Assembly (NCBI GenBank): GCA_965197665.1
Contig: CBDANO010000002.1
Location: 186,001 to 250,000 of the forward strand
Length of the DNA: 64,000 nucleotides
Direction: 5' to 3'
Origin: CBDANO01 sp965197665
GTDB lineage: Bacteria; Chloroflexota; Dehalococcoidia; Lucifugimonadales; UBA3495
In this document: positions 49,497-58,134 of the stretch, one piece after another
How the letters are laid out: the number at the start of each line of letters is the position of its first letter
Numbering within the stretch: position 1 is the stretch's first letter
The notes under the pieces: model-generated
What the model was told of the DNA's origin: nothing
The model's input: only the letters and a program-made list of their open reading frames with translations
Database searches by the model: none
Position numbers and translations under genes: made by a program

Positions 49497-50720
49497 ATGA
49501 CTAAAAAAGCGCTTGAAGGCTTGCGGGTGGTGGAGTTTGGCCCCTACGTGGCTTTGCCGTTAACCGGACGTATATTGGCTTCCCTAGGGGCGGAGATAAT
49601 CAAGGTCGAGACCAACAAGGTGCTGGATGACATGGCCTTCATCCCGGCTTGGTCCCGGGGCGCCGGCCAGCCTGATTATCAGATGCTGAAGAAGCGGATC
49701 ACCCTTGACGTGCGCACTCCCGAAGGCAAAGAAATTCTACTGGAGCTCGTCAACGTCAGCGACGTCTTCATGACCAACTTTCGCCGCAACATCCTCGATA
49801 GATGGGGCATAGATTTCCCCCAGATCAGAAAAGCCAGGCCGGACATCATCATCATGTGGCAGACCGGCTTGGGAGGCAGCGGTCCCTATCACACCTACAA
49901 GTCCTACGGAATCTTGGTACAGCACATGGCCGGTGTTTCCACCATGAGCGGCGCCGAGGGAGACCCGCCGACGGCGACCAACTCATCCTATTCCGACTAC
50001 CATACCGGGGTCTTCCAGCCGGTGGCTATAATCGGAGCCCTTCTGCGTCGCCGCCTTACCAATCAGACCGCTACCATGGAGTCATCCATCTTTAGCTCCG
50101 GGGCCATAACCTCCGGCCCGGCCTTATTGGACTACCAGGTCAATAACCGGCTTCCCCAGCGGATGAACAACCGTGACCAAGCCGCCGCGCCCCACGGGGT
50201 GTACCCGTGTTCCGGGGGGGGCCGGTACTGCGCCATCACCGTATTCACCGATCGGCACTGGGAGGGCCTCTGCTCCGCCATGGGCGATCCTGAGTGGCGC
50301 CTCGACCCCAAGTTCGCTACGGCATTGGGCCGGACCCGTAACCAGGACCAACTGGACGAATACATTAGCGCCTGGACCTCCCAACAGAACGCAGAGCAGG
50401 TGATGGAAAAACTACAGCAAGCCGGGGTGCCGGCCGGCATCGTGTCCCAAGGGCAGGACCTCTACGACAGCCCCCACTTGAAGGCAAGGGACTTCTACCG
50501 CTCCACTAGGAGCTTCACCACGGAGAGGGGTACCCCCGCTTATGACTGGCAAGAGGGCAAAAGCATTGCTTGGAGTATGCCGGCCCGCTTGTCCGAAACG
50601 CCGATGCAATTCGGTTACTACAGTAACGTCGGGGAGGACAACCCCTACGTATTCCAGCAGCTTCTTGCCATGGATCCGGAGGAGATAGACCGGTTGGTCT
50701 CCGAAGAAGTAATTTATTAG
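49497..50720 (+). CDS. CaiB/BaiF family III CoA-transferase (second copy)
   Basis: 407-residue CoA-transferase. N-terminal EGLRVVEFGPYVALPLTGRI, LGAEIIKVE, the KKRITLDVRTPEGKEI segment and a C-terminal MPARLSETP are typical of the family. The position of the catalytic Asp is unusual: the corresponding stretch reads TATMESSIFSS, with Glu in place of Asp. ATG 49497 is preceded by in-frame remnant sequence (49425-49490) that should not be counted as its N-terminus. It lies 46 bp upstream of an enoyl-CoA hydratase gene, probably one operon. Confidence 0.88.
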   Translation: MTKKALEGLRVVEFGPYVALPLTGRILASLGAEIIKVETNKVLDDMAFIPAWSRGAGQPDYQMLKKRITLDVRTPEGKEILLELVNVSDVFMTNFRRNILDRWGIDFPQIRKARPDIIIMWQTGLGGSGPYHTYKSYGILVQHMAGVSTMSGAEGDPPTATNSSYSDYHTGVFQPVAIIGALLRRRLTNQTATMESSIFSSGAITSGPALLDYQVNNRLPQRMNNRDQAAAPHGVYPCSGGGRYCAITVFTDRHWEGLCSAMGDPEWRLDPKFATALGRTRNQDQLDEYISAWTSQQNAEQVMEKLQQAGVPAGIVSQGQDLYDSPHLKARDFYRSTRSFTTERGTPAYDWQEGKSIAWSMPARLSETPMQFGYYSNVGEDNPYVFQQLLAMDPEEIDRLVSEEVIY

Positions 50721-50766
50721 CCCATAGCCGGGGTGGCTGCTGAGGGCCGCCGCAAGTGGAGCAAGT

Positions 50767-51603
50767 ATGATCGACGAGCGCATCGTGGACTATAGCGGCT
50801 ATCAACACATTCTAATCGACAAGAAGGATGGCGTAGCCCTCTTGACTCTGAATCGTCCCGAGGCTCTGAACGCCTCCAATTTCCGGTTGCACTACGAAAT
50901 GAGCCGCATTTGGTTGGACTTGGGAGAGGATGCCGAGGTGCGGGCGGCGGTGGTAACCGGAGCGGGTACCGCCTTCTCGGCGGGGGGCGACTTCGAGATG
51001 ATCCAGAAAGCCATCGGCAACCCCGATGTGGTGGCCAGCAATATGCAGGAAGCCAGTGACATTGTCCATAACATGATTAACTTGGACAAGCCGGTGGTCT
51101 CGGCCATCAACGGCGCCGCCGTGGGCGCCGGCCTCGCCGTGGCCCTCTTGGCCGACATCTCCATCGCCTCTGAGCGGGCCCGCTTCACCGATGGACACAT
51201 CCGGTTGGGGGTCGCCGCCGGGGATCACGCCGCGGTAATTTGGCCGCTGCTCATGAGTATGGCCAAAGCGAAGTACTACCTGCTGACCTGCGACTTCCTG
51301 GACGGCAAAGAAGCGGAGCGCATCGGCTTGGTCAGTATGGTCGTTCCCCATGACCAGTTAATGACCCGAGCAATGGAGGTGGCCAAGAAACTGGCTAACG
51401 GCCCCCAGCCGGCCATCCGCTATACCAAACGGGCCCTGAACCAGTGGCTGCGTATGGGTGCCCACACCGCTTTCGAGTACTCCTTGGCGGCGGAGATGCT
51501 GGGGTTCATGGGTAACGATGTCCAGGAAGGCTTGGACGCCGTCAAGGAAAAGCGCAAGCCTAACTTCCCTTCAGCCCAGCCTAACCCCCTTTCAACCCGG
51601 TAG
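50767..51603 (+). CDS. Enoyl-CoA hydratase/isomerase family protein
   Basis: 278-residue crotonase-fold protein. The CoA-binding oxyanion elements are GAGTAFSAGGDFEMI and NGAAVGAGLAVALLADISIA. The usual catalytic Glu positions are changed: FTDGHIRLGVAAGDHAAVIW has Gly-Asp-His in place of the Glu-containing loop, a pattern seen in a subgroup with other activities (isomerase, hydrolase or decarboxylase). It probably acts on the CoA ester made by the CoA-transferase encoded just upstream. Confidence 0.88.
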   Translation: MIDERIVDYSGYQHILIDKKDGVALLTLNRPEALNASNFRLHYEMSRIWLDLGEDAEVRAAVVTGAGTAFSAGGDFEMIQKAIGNPDVVASNMQEASDIVHNMINLDKPVVSAINGAAVGAGLAVALLADISIASERARFTDGHIRLGVAAGDHAAVIWPLLMSMAKAKYYLLTCDFLDGKEAERIGLVSMVVPHDQLMTRAMEVAKKLANGPQPAIRYTKRALNQWLRMGAHTAFEYSLAAEMLGFMGNDVQEGLDAVKEKRKPNFPSAQPNPLSTR

Positions 51604-51811
51604 ACCCGCCGGAGGTACTCTACCGGCCTATAAGAGCCCTCATGGCGTCGGAGATTGTTGCGTAATCGTCCCTCCCGAGGCGTGATCCGCTCGCGCCGCG
51701 TTGCCCCGTCAGAGGAGTTAAGCAAAGGTCTCTGAAAGTGGTAGGGCAGAGATCTGGTCTGCAGCTAGGCAGGGGTTGCCGCACTGAGTGCCGCTTTCGC
51801 CTAGCACGGCG

Positions 51812-51841
51812 GTGACATCCGTCTCCGAGGCGTTGTAGAAT
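51812..51841 (+). promoter_or_regulatory. Possible promoter of the glutaredoxin gene
   Basis: GTGACA at 51812-51817 and TAGAAT at 51836-51841 with an 18-bp spacer, 40 bp before the GTG start. The remainder of 51604-51811 shows no recognisable element. Confidence 0.3.
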
Positions 51842-51881
51842 AGCGTATCCCACGGTTTATCCCGCGACTCGGAGGAGGCCC

Positions 51882-52097
51882 GTGGCCGATATTCCGGTTG
51901 TATATACCCTTACGGTCTGTCCCGCCTGCGACGCGTTGCGCGGCGCTTGGAGTCGGGAGGGAATAGCGTACGAGGAGCGGCGCGTCGACCAAAGTCAGGA
52001 GACTCTGGACGAAGCTTTGGAGTATGCGGATACCGTGCCCATCATCATTTACCCGGACGGGCGGGTGGAGATCGGCTTTCAGGGTCAAACGGGTTGA
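51882..52097 (+). CDS. Glutaredoxin-like thiol protein
   Basis: 71-residue thioredoxin-fold protein with redox motif Cys13-Pro-Ala-Cys16 in VYTLTVCPACDALR and the conserved cis-Pro in DTVPIIIYPDG. It is shorter than typical glutaredoxins (about 80-85) and lacks the last helix. GTG 51882 has GGAGG about 8 bp upstream. A thioredoxin-like gene follows in the same direction. Confidence 0.8.
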   Translation: MADIPVVYTLTVCPACDALRGAWSREGIAYEERRVDQSQETLDEALEYADTVPIIIYPDGRVEIGFQGQTG

Positions 52098-52225
52098 GAA
52101 ATCGGCTGATGGGCTGGAGGCCCATCTCAGGTACCGGCCAGCCCGGTCGTATGATCGATTAACCGGCGCTGGCCGCACAGGGGCGGCCGCCGGGACTCGT
52201 ACAGCAATTATCAAGGAGCGGGGAA

Positions 52226-52810
52226 ATGGCTAGAGAAACCAGCGTAGTTACGCCGGAGCGGTTTGGCGAGGGGTTCGACTATACCGCTTATATCGACCAA
52301 ATCAAGGTTAACAAGGCGCGGTTCGGCGAATTTTACGATGGATGTCAGCTAACGCCGGAAGACGCGGCGTTGTTTCGGGACTTGGCCAGCCGGCCCAACG
52401 GCCCGGCCAAGATGCTCGTTCTAGGGGAAGACTGGTGCGGCGACGTGGTCCGCGGGCTTCCGGTCTTGGCCCGTATAGCGGAGGCCGGCGGCATGGAGAT
52501 GAGTATTTTCCCTCGGGACCTGCATCACGATATCATGAACGAGTTCTTGAAAGAGGGCCAATGGATGTCCATACCGGTGGCGGTGTTCTACACCAAGGAC
52601 CACCAGTACATTTGCCACTGGATAGAACGCCCGGCCATCGCCGAGCAGGAAATGGCGGAAATGGAAACAGCAATTCGAGGGGAGAATCCCGAGATCACCG
52701 ACCAAGAATTCAGTCGGGAGAGGAGGACCCGTACCGCGGCCCGGGCCGGCGATTGGATCGAAGCCACCATCGTCGAGTTGAAGGAACTGCTCAGCAACAG
52801 CGTAAAGTAG
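52226..52810 (+). CDS. Thioredoxin-family protein with a single active-site Cys
   Basis: 194-residue thioredoxin-fold protein. The active-site region reads LGEDWCGDVVRGLPVL: Trp-Cys is kept but the second Cys of CxxC is replaced (Trp-Cys-Gly-Asp-Val). The cis-Pro is in MSIPVAVFY. The C-terminal 40 residues are helical and charged. Proteins of this group (often annotated thioredoxin family) occur in Firmicutes and Chloroflexota; a monothiol mechanism or a structural role is likely. ATG 52226 follows AAGGAG. Confidence 0.82.
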   Translation: MARETSVVTPERFGEGFDYTAYIDQIKVNKARFGEFYDGCQLTPEDAALFRDLASRPNGPAKMLVLGEDWCGDVVRGLPVLARIAEAGGMEMSIFPRDLHHDIMNEFLKEGQWMSIPVAVFYTKDHQYICHWIERPAIAEQEMAEMETAIRGENPEITDQEFSRERRTRTAARAGDWIEATIVELKELLSNSVK

Positions 52811-52932
52811 CCCCGGCGGCTAGCGTCCAACGCCCCTGTCGAGAGGGCCAAGGCGGACCTTTTCATCTTCCGGCGGCTTGAGAAGAGCAAATCCCCCCGG
52901 CTCGGCGGTTTTGACGCCTTCTTTGGATAACG

Positions 52933-54258
52933 TCAATATACCGGTTGAGGCTGGACCGTCGAGGGCAGGCGGGGCCTCCGCGCCAGCAGGAAGAGGGCAG
53001 CGCCGACGAAATTCAGAATAGCCAGCATGATGAAAGCGTCGTCATAGCTGCCTCGGCTGTCTCTCAGGTATCCCGCCAACGGCGATGATATTAGCAGCAG
53101 CACGTTCATTGGCACCGTTGAGACCCCCAAAATCTTGCCGTAGGAAGCTCTCCCAAAGTAATCGCCCCTAATAGCCGTGGTTAAAGGCGTCCGTCCTCCG
53201 AACCCGATGCCGAATAGCACGGCGAACAAGTAGAACCCCAGCAGGCTGGAAGACAGACTCAACAGCACCACCCCCCCGGCCTGAATGGAAGTGAATACGA
53301 ACAAGACCACGTTCTTGGGGAATCGGTCTCCCAGGTAGCCTCCGAGAAGCTGGAACAGCAGCGAAACTCCGGTGTAAACCGCCACGATCCAAGCCGCGGT
53401 CTGCACGCTGAAGCCTTCGTCCTCCACCATCAGGAGCCCAATGTGGGACATGATGGCCAGAATGACCATGGAAGCGAAGCCGTGGCCGAGGCTGATGTAC
53501 CAAAATGCGGGAGTCCGTAGAGCCTGAGCGGTAGTAAAGTCCGGCGCCGCCTGGCTGGGGCGAGGTGTTGGCGGGCGTGATCTTTGCCGGGGTCGCTGCG
53601 CCCCGCTCTCAAGGCCGGGCTGGTCTCCATCGGTTTGCTGATTCTGGTCCTGGGGACGGTTGCGTATGAGCCTGGGGATTACGAGGGCCGAAACCAATAT
53701 GACTACGCCCACGGCCCCCGCGGTCCACCGCCAGCGGTCTTGGCCTTGGTCCGGGTCTACGGCCCAAGCAATGGCCGGTACCAGTATCAATGCGCCCAAG
53801 CCCATGCCGGTCATGGCGATGGCCATGGCGATACTGCGCCTCCGGACGAACCACTGGTTCAACAGGGTCATGACCGGCAGCCAACCGGCCTGTCCTTGAC
53901 CTATCGACATGATGAAGAAGGCCAGGTAGAACATCCATAGGGATTGGACTTGACTGAAGAGGAAGAAGCCGGCGGCCAAGATCAGAAGGCCGCCGAACAC
54001 CAGCAGGCGGGCCCCGAACCGGTCGGCGAGATACCCGGCGATGGGCCCGGATATACTCCCCTCGACCCGTGTCAGGCTAAGAGCGAACCCCAATTGGGTC
54101 CTGCTCCAGCCGAATTGAGACTCCAACGCCACCGCCCAAACGGTCATCGCGTGGAAGATGGGCACGGCGGTGATTATCATGATGAATCCGCCGATGACCG
54201 CAAGCCACCAACCGTAGTAAACGCCGCGCGCCCGCTTTAGCGGATTGGGAAATCCCAT
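52933..54258 (-). CDS. Major facilitator superfamily transporter
   Basis: 441-residue MFS protein with twelve hydrophobic segments split by a hydrophilic, Gln/Pro/Arg-rich central loop at about residues 200-240. The loop-2/3 signature GYLADRFGARLLVFGG and its second-half counterpart GYLGDRFPKNVVLF are present. The WYGWWL-like start (YYGWWLAVIGGFIM) is typical of the oxalate/monocarboxylate (OFA/MCT-like) branch. ATG 54258 is preferred over a TTG at 54285. Likely carries an organic acid for the catabolic genes around it; the substrate is not known. Confidence 0.9.
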   Translation of the reverse strand: MGFPNPLKRARGVYYGWWLAVIGGFIMIITAVPIFHAMTVWAVALESQFGWSRTQLGFALSLTRVEGSISGPIAGYLADRFGARLLVFGGLLILAAGFFLFSQVQSLWMFYLAFFIMSIGQGQAGWLPVMTLLNQWFVRRRSIAMAIAMTGMGLGALILVPAIAWAVDPDQGQDRWRWTAGAVGVVILVSALVIPRLIRNRPQDQNQQTDGDQPGLESGAQRPRQRSRPPTPRPSQAAPDFTTAQALRTPAFWYISLGHGFASMVILAIMSHIGLLMVEDEGFSVQTAAWIVAVYTGVSLLFQLLGGYLGDRFPKNVVLFVFTSIQAGGVVLLSLSSSLLGFYLFAVLFGIGFGGRTPLTTAIRGDYFGRASYGKILGVSTVPMNVLLLISSPLAGYLRDSRGSYDDAFIMLAILNFVGAALFLLARRPRLPSTVQPQPVY

Positions 54259-54680
54259 AGATTGGACCAACTGAAACCTTATCAACAGCCCGGCGGCGGC
54301 TCAACCCAAAGCTGCCGCCCGGAACATGTAGCTGAACTTGGAATCAAGCGTGAAGTTAGAATATTGTATTGAATGTATTAATCACAACACTTTAGGCTAT
54401 AGGGTGTCCTCTAAAATTTTGCGGATCATATTTGGAAGCGCGTTCTTGTTGCGTTCCGCCCGGGACGCCGGCGCGATAATCCGGGGCGCACCCAAATTCC
54501 GGTTAGCCCTATCCAATTCAGCGCGATGCCGATAAAATGGTGACCAACCGGCGGCGCACCCCGGTACGCGGCTTGTTGGACCGCCAACGAGGGCCGCGGT
54601 CCAACGTGATGAAGTGCCTGGGCCACGCTATACCCCGCAGTGCAGCAATCTTGCCCATCTTCCGGTAAAGAGGAGGAGTA
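54259..54680 (+). other. Divergent intergenic region before the flavin monooxygenase
   Basis: AT-rich around 54340-54430, otherwise GC-rich, with no credible gene. It contains a perfect 10-bp inverted repeat GTTGGACCGC/GCGGTCCAAC (54575-54584 and 54596-54605; 11-nt loop) about 75 bp before the LLM start. This could be an operator or leader hairpin. No promoter could be assigned with confidence. Confidence 0.45.
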
Positions 54681-55766
54681 ATGAAGTACGGTCTTTTCAT
54701 GATGCCCAACCATCCACCGGAACGGAACATATATGACTCCCACCAGTGGGACCTTGATTATCTAGTCCTAGCCGATGAGCTAGGCTACGACGAGGCTTGG
54801 ATAGGGGAGCACTTTACCTCGGTTTGGGAACCCATCCCGGCCCCCGACATAATGATTGCGCAAGCATTGATGCGGACCAAAAGAATCAAGTTGGCCAGCG
54901 GGGCCCACCTCCTTCCCTTCCACCATCCGGCGGAGTTGGCCCACCGGGTGGCCTACTTGGACAACTTGTCCCAAGGACGCTTCATGTTCGGCATCGGCGC
55001 CAGCGGCTTACCCTCAGATTGGGCCCTATTCGACGTCGACGGCTTCAACGGCCAACACCGGGACATGACTAGGGAGGCCCTGGAGATCATTCTGAAAATC
55101 TGGGAAGACAAGGGCCCCTTCCAGTATAAGGGCAAGTATTGGAACATCGAGATCACTGACCCGATGTACGACTTCCTGTATTACTTCATGAAGCCCTTCC
55201 AGAAACCCCATCCGCCCATCGGCGTGGCGTCGCTTAGTTACAAGTCCCCCACCCTTATGATTGCGGGCGAAAAGGGGTTCATCCCCTTGAGCTTGGCCCT
55301 CAACACGGAGTTCGTACAGAGCCATTGGGCGGCCGTAGAAGAAGGGGCCCAGCGGTCAGGCAGGACTCCTTCGAGGGCCGATTGGCGGCTGGTGCGGGAC
55401 GTGTACATCGCCGATACCGACGAGGAGGCCCGGGAGCAAGCCCTGAACGGGATGACGGGCAGAGTCTGGAGGGAGTACCTGCTCCGGCTGTTCGGAGAGT
55501 TTGATTTGATGCCGGTATTCAAGCACGACCCGGAAGTGCCCGATGAAGCGGTGACCACGGAATACCTGGCTGATCACATGTGGCTGATCGGCTCTCCGGA
55601 CACCGTCGCCAACAAGATACGCAAGCTGTATAACGATGTTGGCGGCTTCGGAAGCTTGCTGGTCTTGGTCTACGACCACTGGCAAGCGCAAAAGGAGTGG
55701 GAAAAGTCCACCCGGCTTCTGGCCGAAGAGGTGATGCCGCAGCTAGCCGACCTTCAAGCGGCCTAG
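54681..55766 (+). CDS. LLM-class flavin-dependent oxidoreductase
   Basis: 361-residue bacterial-luciferase-like monooxygenase, a TIM barrel using F420 or FMNH2. Typical segments are WDLDYLVLADELGYDEAWIG with EHFTS, the RIKLASGAHLLPFHHPAELA loop, YLDNLSQGRFMFGIGASG and a C-terminal MWLIGSPDTVANKIRKLYND. ATG 54681 has AGAGGAGGAG upstream. These enzymes are numerous in SAR202-type Chloroflexota, where they are proposed to attack recalcitrant organic matter. The substrate is unknown. Confidence 0.93.
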   Translation: MKYGLFMMPNHPPERNIYDSHQWDLDYLVLADELGYDEAWIGEHFTSVWEPIPAPDIMIAQALMRTKRIKLASGAHLLPFHHPAELAHRVAYLDNLSQGRFMFGIGASGLPSDWALFDVDGFNGQHRDMTREALEIILKIWEDKGPFQYKGKYWNIEITDPMYDFLYYFMKPFQKPHPPIGVASLSYKSPTLMIAGEKGFIPLSLALNTEFVQSHWAAVEEGAQRSGRTPSRADWRLVRDVYIADTDEEAREQALNGMTGRVWREYLLRLFGEFDLMPVFKHDPEVPDEAVTTEYLADHMWLIGSPDTVANKIRKLYNDVGGFGSLLVLVYDHWQAQKEWEKSTRLLAEEVMPQLADLQAA

Positions 55767-55834
55767 AGTCAAGAAATCCTCGGCAGTTGCTATCTTGTCG
55801 GCTTGGCGCGGCGGTTGCCGCGGGCCCAACCGCC

Positions 55835-56962
55835 TCATGCGGTCTTTCTCCGCAACGGGGCGCTAACCCGGTGCAAGTATCCCAGGATCTCTTTTTGCGA
55901 CCCCAAGACGCTGGTCTCGTGATAAGGGATGGCCCGGCTCTCGCAGAATTTCTTTACGATCTTGCGCGCCGCCTTGAAATTCTTTCTGGGCATGTTGGGG
56001 AACAGGTGGTGCTCAATCTGGTAGTTGAGGCCGCCGTAGACGAAATCAGTAACTGGATGGGGGCTGACGTCCCGAGAAGTTAATACTTGCTTCCTCATGA
56101 AGCCAAACTGGGTATCACTATCGAGGACCGCCATACCCTTGTGGTTGGGGGCGAAGACCGATCCCATGTACACGCCCTCTATCGCTTTGTGAACAGCGAT
56201 GAACAACACCGCGTGCAACGGGTCCAAGAAAAAGAAGAGCAGTCCAAAGTAGGCGACCAAGTGGCCCAGCACCAGCAAGGGCTCGGCCACCGGGTATCGG
56301 ACTTTCCCGCCGGTTAACACGTAGTGCATTCCGGCGAACAAGAAACTGATAGAGGACATGGGCAGGATGGGGTAGAACATGAAGGCTTGGTACTTCACCG
56401 AGAACCTGGGAAGCCCCTTAGACTTGAGGGCCCGTTCCTCGGTGAAGGCTAGGAGCGACACGTCGATGTCGGAGTCCTGTCCCAGTTGGTTTGGTCCCCG
56501 GTGGTGGCGCTGATTGTGTTTATCATGCCACCAGCTTGGGACCAAGGCCATCAGGAAACCAACCAGCAAACTGATCATGTCGTTGCGCCTGAGCGTGCTG
56601 CAGATCTGCTGGTGCCCGGAGTCGTGGCCGATCAACCCTAACTGACCAAATACGCAACCAAGAAAAGCCGCGTTCACCATCTGTAGCCACCACTGGTCCA
56701 CCAACACCAAGAAAGCAACGCTGGCAGCGACCATTGCCACGGTGAGGGGAACCTTGATAGCGTAGTACACTCGCTGCCTGTCCAGCAGTCCCGCCTGCCT
56801 GATGAGGCGTCTCAGTTCAGCGTATTCCAAGGCGTCTTGTCGAATGGTGTCTGTTCCGGCCTCTCCCGGCCCGCCGTAAATAGGGGCCTCTACCGTCCCC
56901 TCGACGCTTGCTGATGGTACCGCGACCGCGCTTGCTGTTATCGTATCAGCCTTCATGTCCAT
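55835..56962 (-). CDS. Membrane fatty-acid desaturase
   Basis: 375-residue di-iron desaturase. The three His boxes are HDSGH (about 113-117), HNQRHH (about 149-154) and QIEHH (about 315-319); the Gln in the third box is the mark of front-end/linoleoyl-type desaturases. Two pairs of transmembrane segments flank them. No fused cytochrome b5 domain is present, so electrons must come from a separate ferredoxin or b5. Starts are clustered (GTG 56965, ATG 56962, ATG 56956) with no clear ribosome-binding site. The first 45 residues are a nonconserved leader. Confidence 0.93.
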   Translation of the reverse strand: MDMKADTITASAVAVPSASVEGTVEAPIYGGPGEAGTDTIRQDALEYAELRRLIRQAGLLDRQRVYYAIKVPLTVAMVAASVAFLVLVDQWWLQMVNAAFLGCVFGQLGLIGHDSGHQQICSTLRRNDMISLLVGFLMALVPSWWHDKHNQRHHRGPNQLGQDSDIDVSLLAFTEERALKSKGLPRFSVKYQAFMFYPILPMSSISFLFAGMHYVLTGGKVRYPVAEPLLVLGHLVAYFGLLFFFLDPLHAVLFIAVHKAIEGVYMGSVFAPNHKGMAVLDSDTQFGFMRKQVLTSRDVSPHPVTDFVYGGLNYQIEHHLFPNMPRKNFKAARKIVKKFCESRAIPYHETSVLGSQKEILGYLHRVSAPLRRKTA

Positions 56963-57462
56963 CACATTCGATAATTTTGCAATCGATTGACTGCGCCGCC
57001 GCCGCGCCGGACTGCCGAAAGGGCGCTCCCCTGACGGCGCCTACCGGTGGCCTCGGCGACCGCCAACGAATCCGGCCCGCCCCGGCGAAAACTCCCGCAC
57101 AGGATACCATATATCCGCAAAAAGCGATTGACTTTGCGACCAAGTTTAACCCAAAATTCGACCCTGCCGGTGTCAACACCACGGCGCTCCGCCTAATAGG
57201 GGCCCCGGTACTGCGCTTGCAAATGGGCCGGACATCCCGGATTGGGATACCGGAGTTGCCATCTTATAGCCGTTGGGCTAACGGTTGAACCGGCACTGTG
57301 CCGGCCGGTGGGAAGCGCTGCCGGTTGACACGAATATCGCGGCTGGATAACATGCCCTTCGACGAGGCCGGTCGGTAAACCCGCGGTTGACGCGGCCCGT
57401 TCCGGTTAGGCATGGGGTCCCGGCGAGGTCTCATTTTAGAAGGGTGTACTGGTAGAGGTGTA
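56963..57462 (+). other. Divergent intergenic region between desaturase and CoxS-like genes
   Basis: No gene is visible in about 500 bp. Its only clear element is the promoter pair at 57325-57353. Confidence 0.5.
57325..57353 (+). promoter_or_regulatory. Probable promoter of the CoxS-like gene
   Basis: Exact TTGACA (57325-57330) and TAACAT (57348-57353) with a 17-bp spacer, leaving a leader of about 100 nt. Confidence 0.5.
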
Positions 57463-57942
57463 ATGGCCCACGAGATTTCAGTAACCGTAAATGGCGTACC
57501 CCACACCAGCAACGTGGAGTCAAGGCTTCTTCTGGTCCACTATATCCGCGAAACCCTGGGACTAACCGGCACCCACGTAGGGTGCGACACGAGCCAGTGC
57601 GGTGCTTGTACCATCATCGTTGACGGCTTGGCGGTGAAATCGTGCACCATGCTCGCCGTCCAAGCTGATGGATCCGCCGTCACCACTATTGAAGGACTGG
57701 CCAACGGCGATGAGCTGCACCCGTTGCAAGAAGGGTTCTGGGAAGAGCACGGCTTGCAGTGCGGGTTTTGCACCCCCGGCATGATAATGACCCTCTATCA
57801 GGCGCTGGAACGAAACCCGGCCCCGACGGACCAGGAGATACGCCGCAGCATCGCCGGCAATCTTTGCCGTTGCACCGGCTATCACAACATTGTAAAAGCG
57901 GCCCAGTATGCAGCCAACAAGATGAGCGGGACCGGCGCTTAA
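57463..57942 (+). CDS. [2Fe-2S] small subunit, CO dehydrogenase/xanthine dehydrogenase family
   Basis: 159-residue CoxS-type electron-transfer subunit. The N-terminal plant-type [2Fe-2S] domain has Cys in GCDTSQCGACTIIVDG and KSCTML; the C-terminal four-helix [2Fe-2S] domain has QCGFCTPGM and NLCRCTGYHNI. Passes electrons from a molybdenum hydroxylase to the FAD subunit. ATG 57463 is chosen over the in-frame extension to 57412. The FAD subunit is 192 bp downstream, but the molybdenum-binding large subunit is absent, so the enzyme is incomplete here. Confidence 0.94.
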   Translation: MAHEISVTVNGVPHTSNVESRLLLVHYIRETLGLTGTHVGCDTSQCGACTIIVDGLAVKSCTMLAVQADGSAVTTIEGLANGDELHPLQEGFWEEHGLQCGFCTPGMIMTLYQALERNPAPTDQEIRRSIAGNLCRCTGYHNIVKAAQYAANKMSGTGA

Positions 57943-58032
57943 GGTGTTAGACCCAGGGCCTGCCAGGCATTCACCTCGGGTTTGCGCCTCCCGCTCCCTG
58001 ATTGTCCGCGGTCTGCCCCGGCGAACCATAGC

Positions 58033-58072
58033 AATTCCACGGAAATTCCAACAAGAATTCGAGCAGAAATTC
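58033..58072 (+). repeat. Four helically phased AATTC iterons
   Basis: AATTC occurs at 58033, 58044, 58056 and 58068, spaced 11, 12 and 12 bp, in the gap between the CoxS-like and CoxM-like genes. The near-helical spacing puts all copies on about the same face of DNA. Role unknown. Confidence 0.4.
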
Positions 58073-58134
58073 AAGGGACGTAATTGGATGACGGAAGGTA
58101 GGGAACATACGGGTCTCCCACGGGACTTCCGGTA

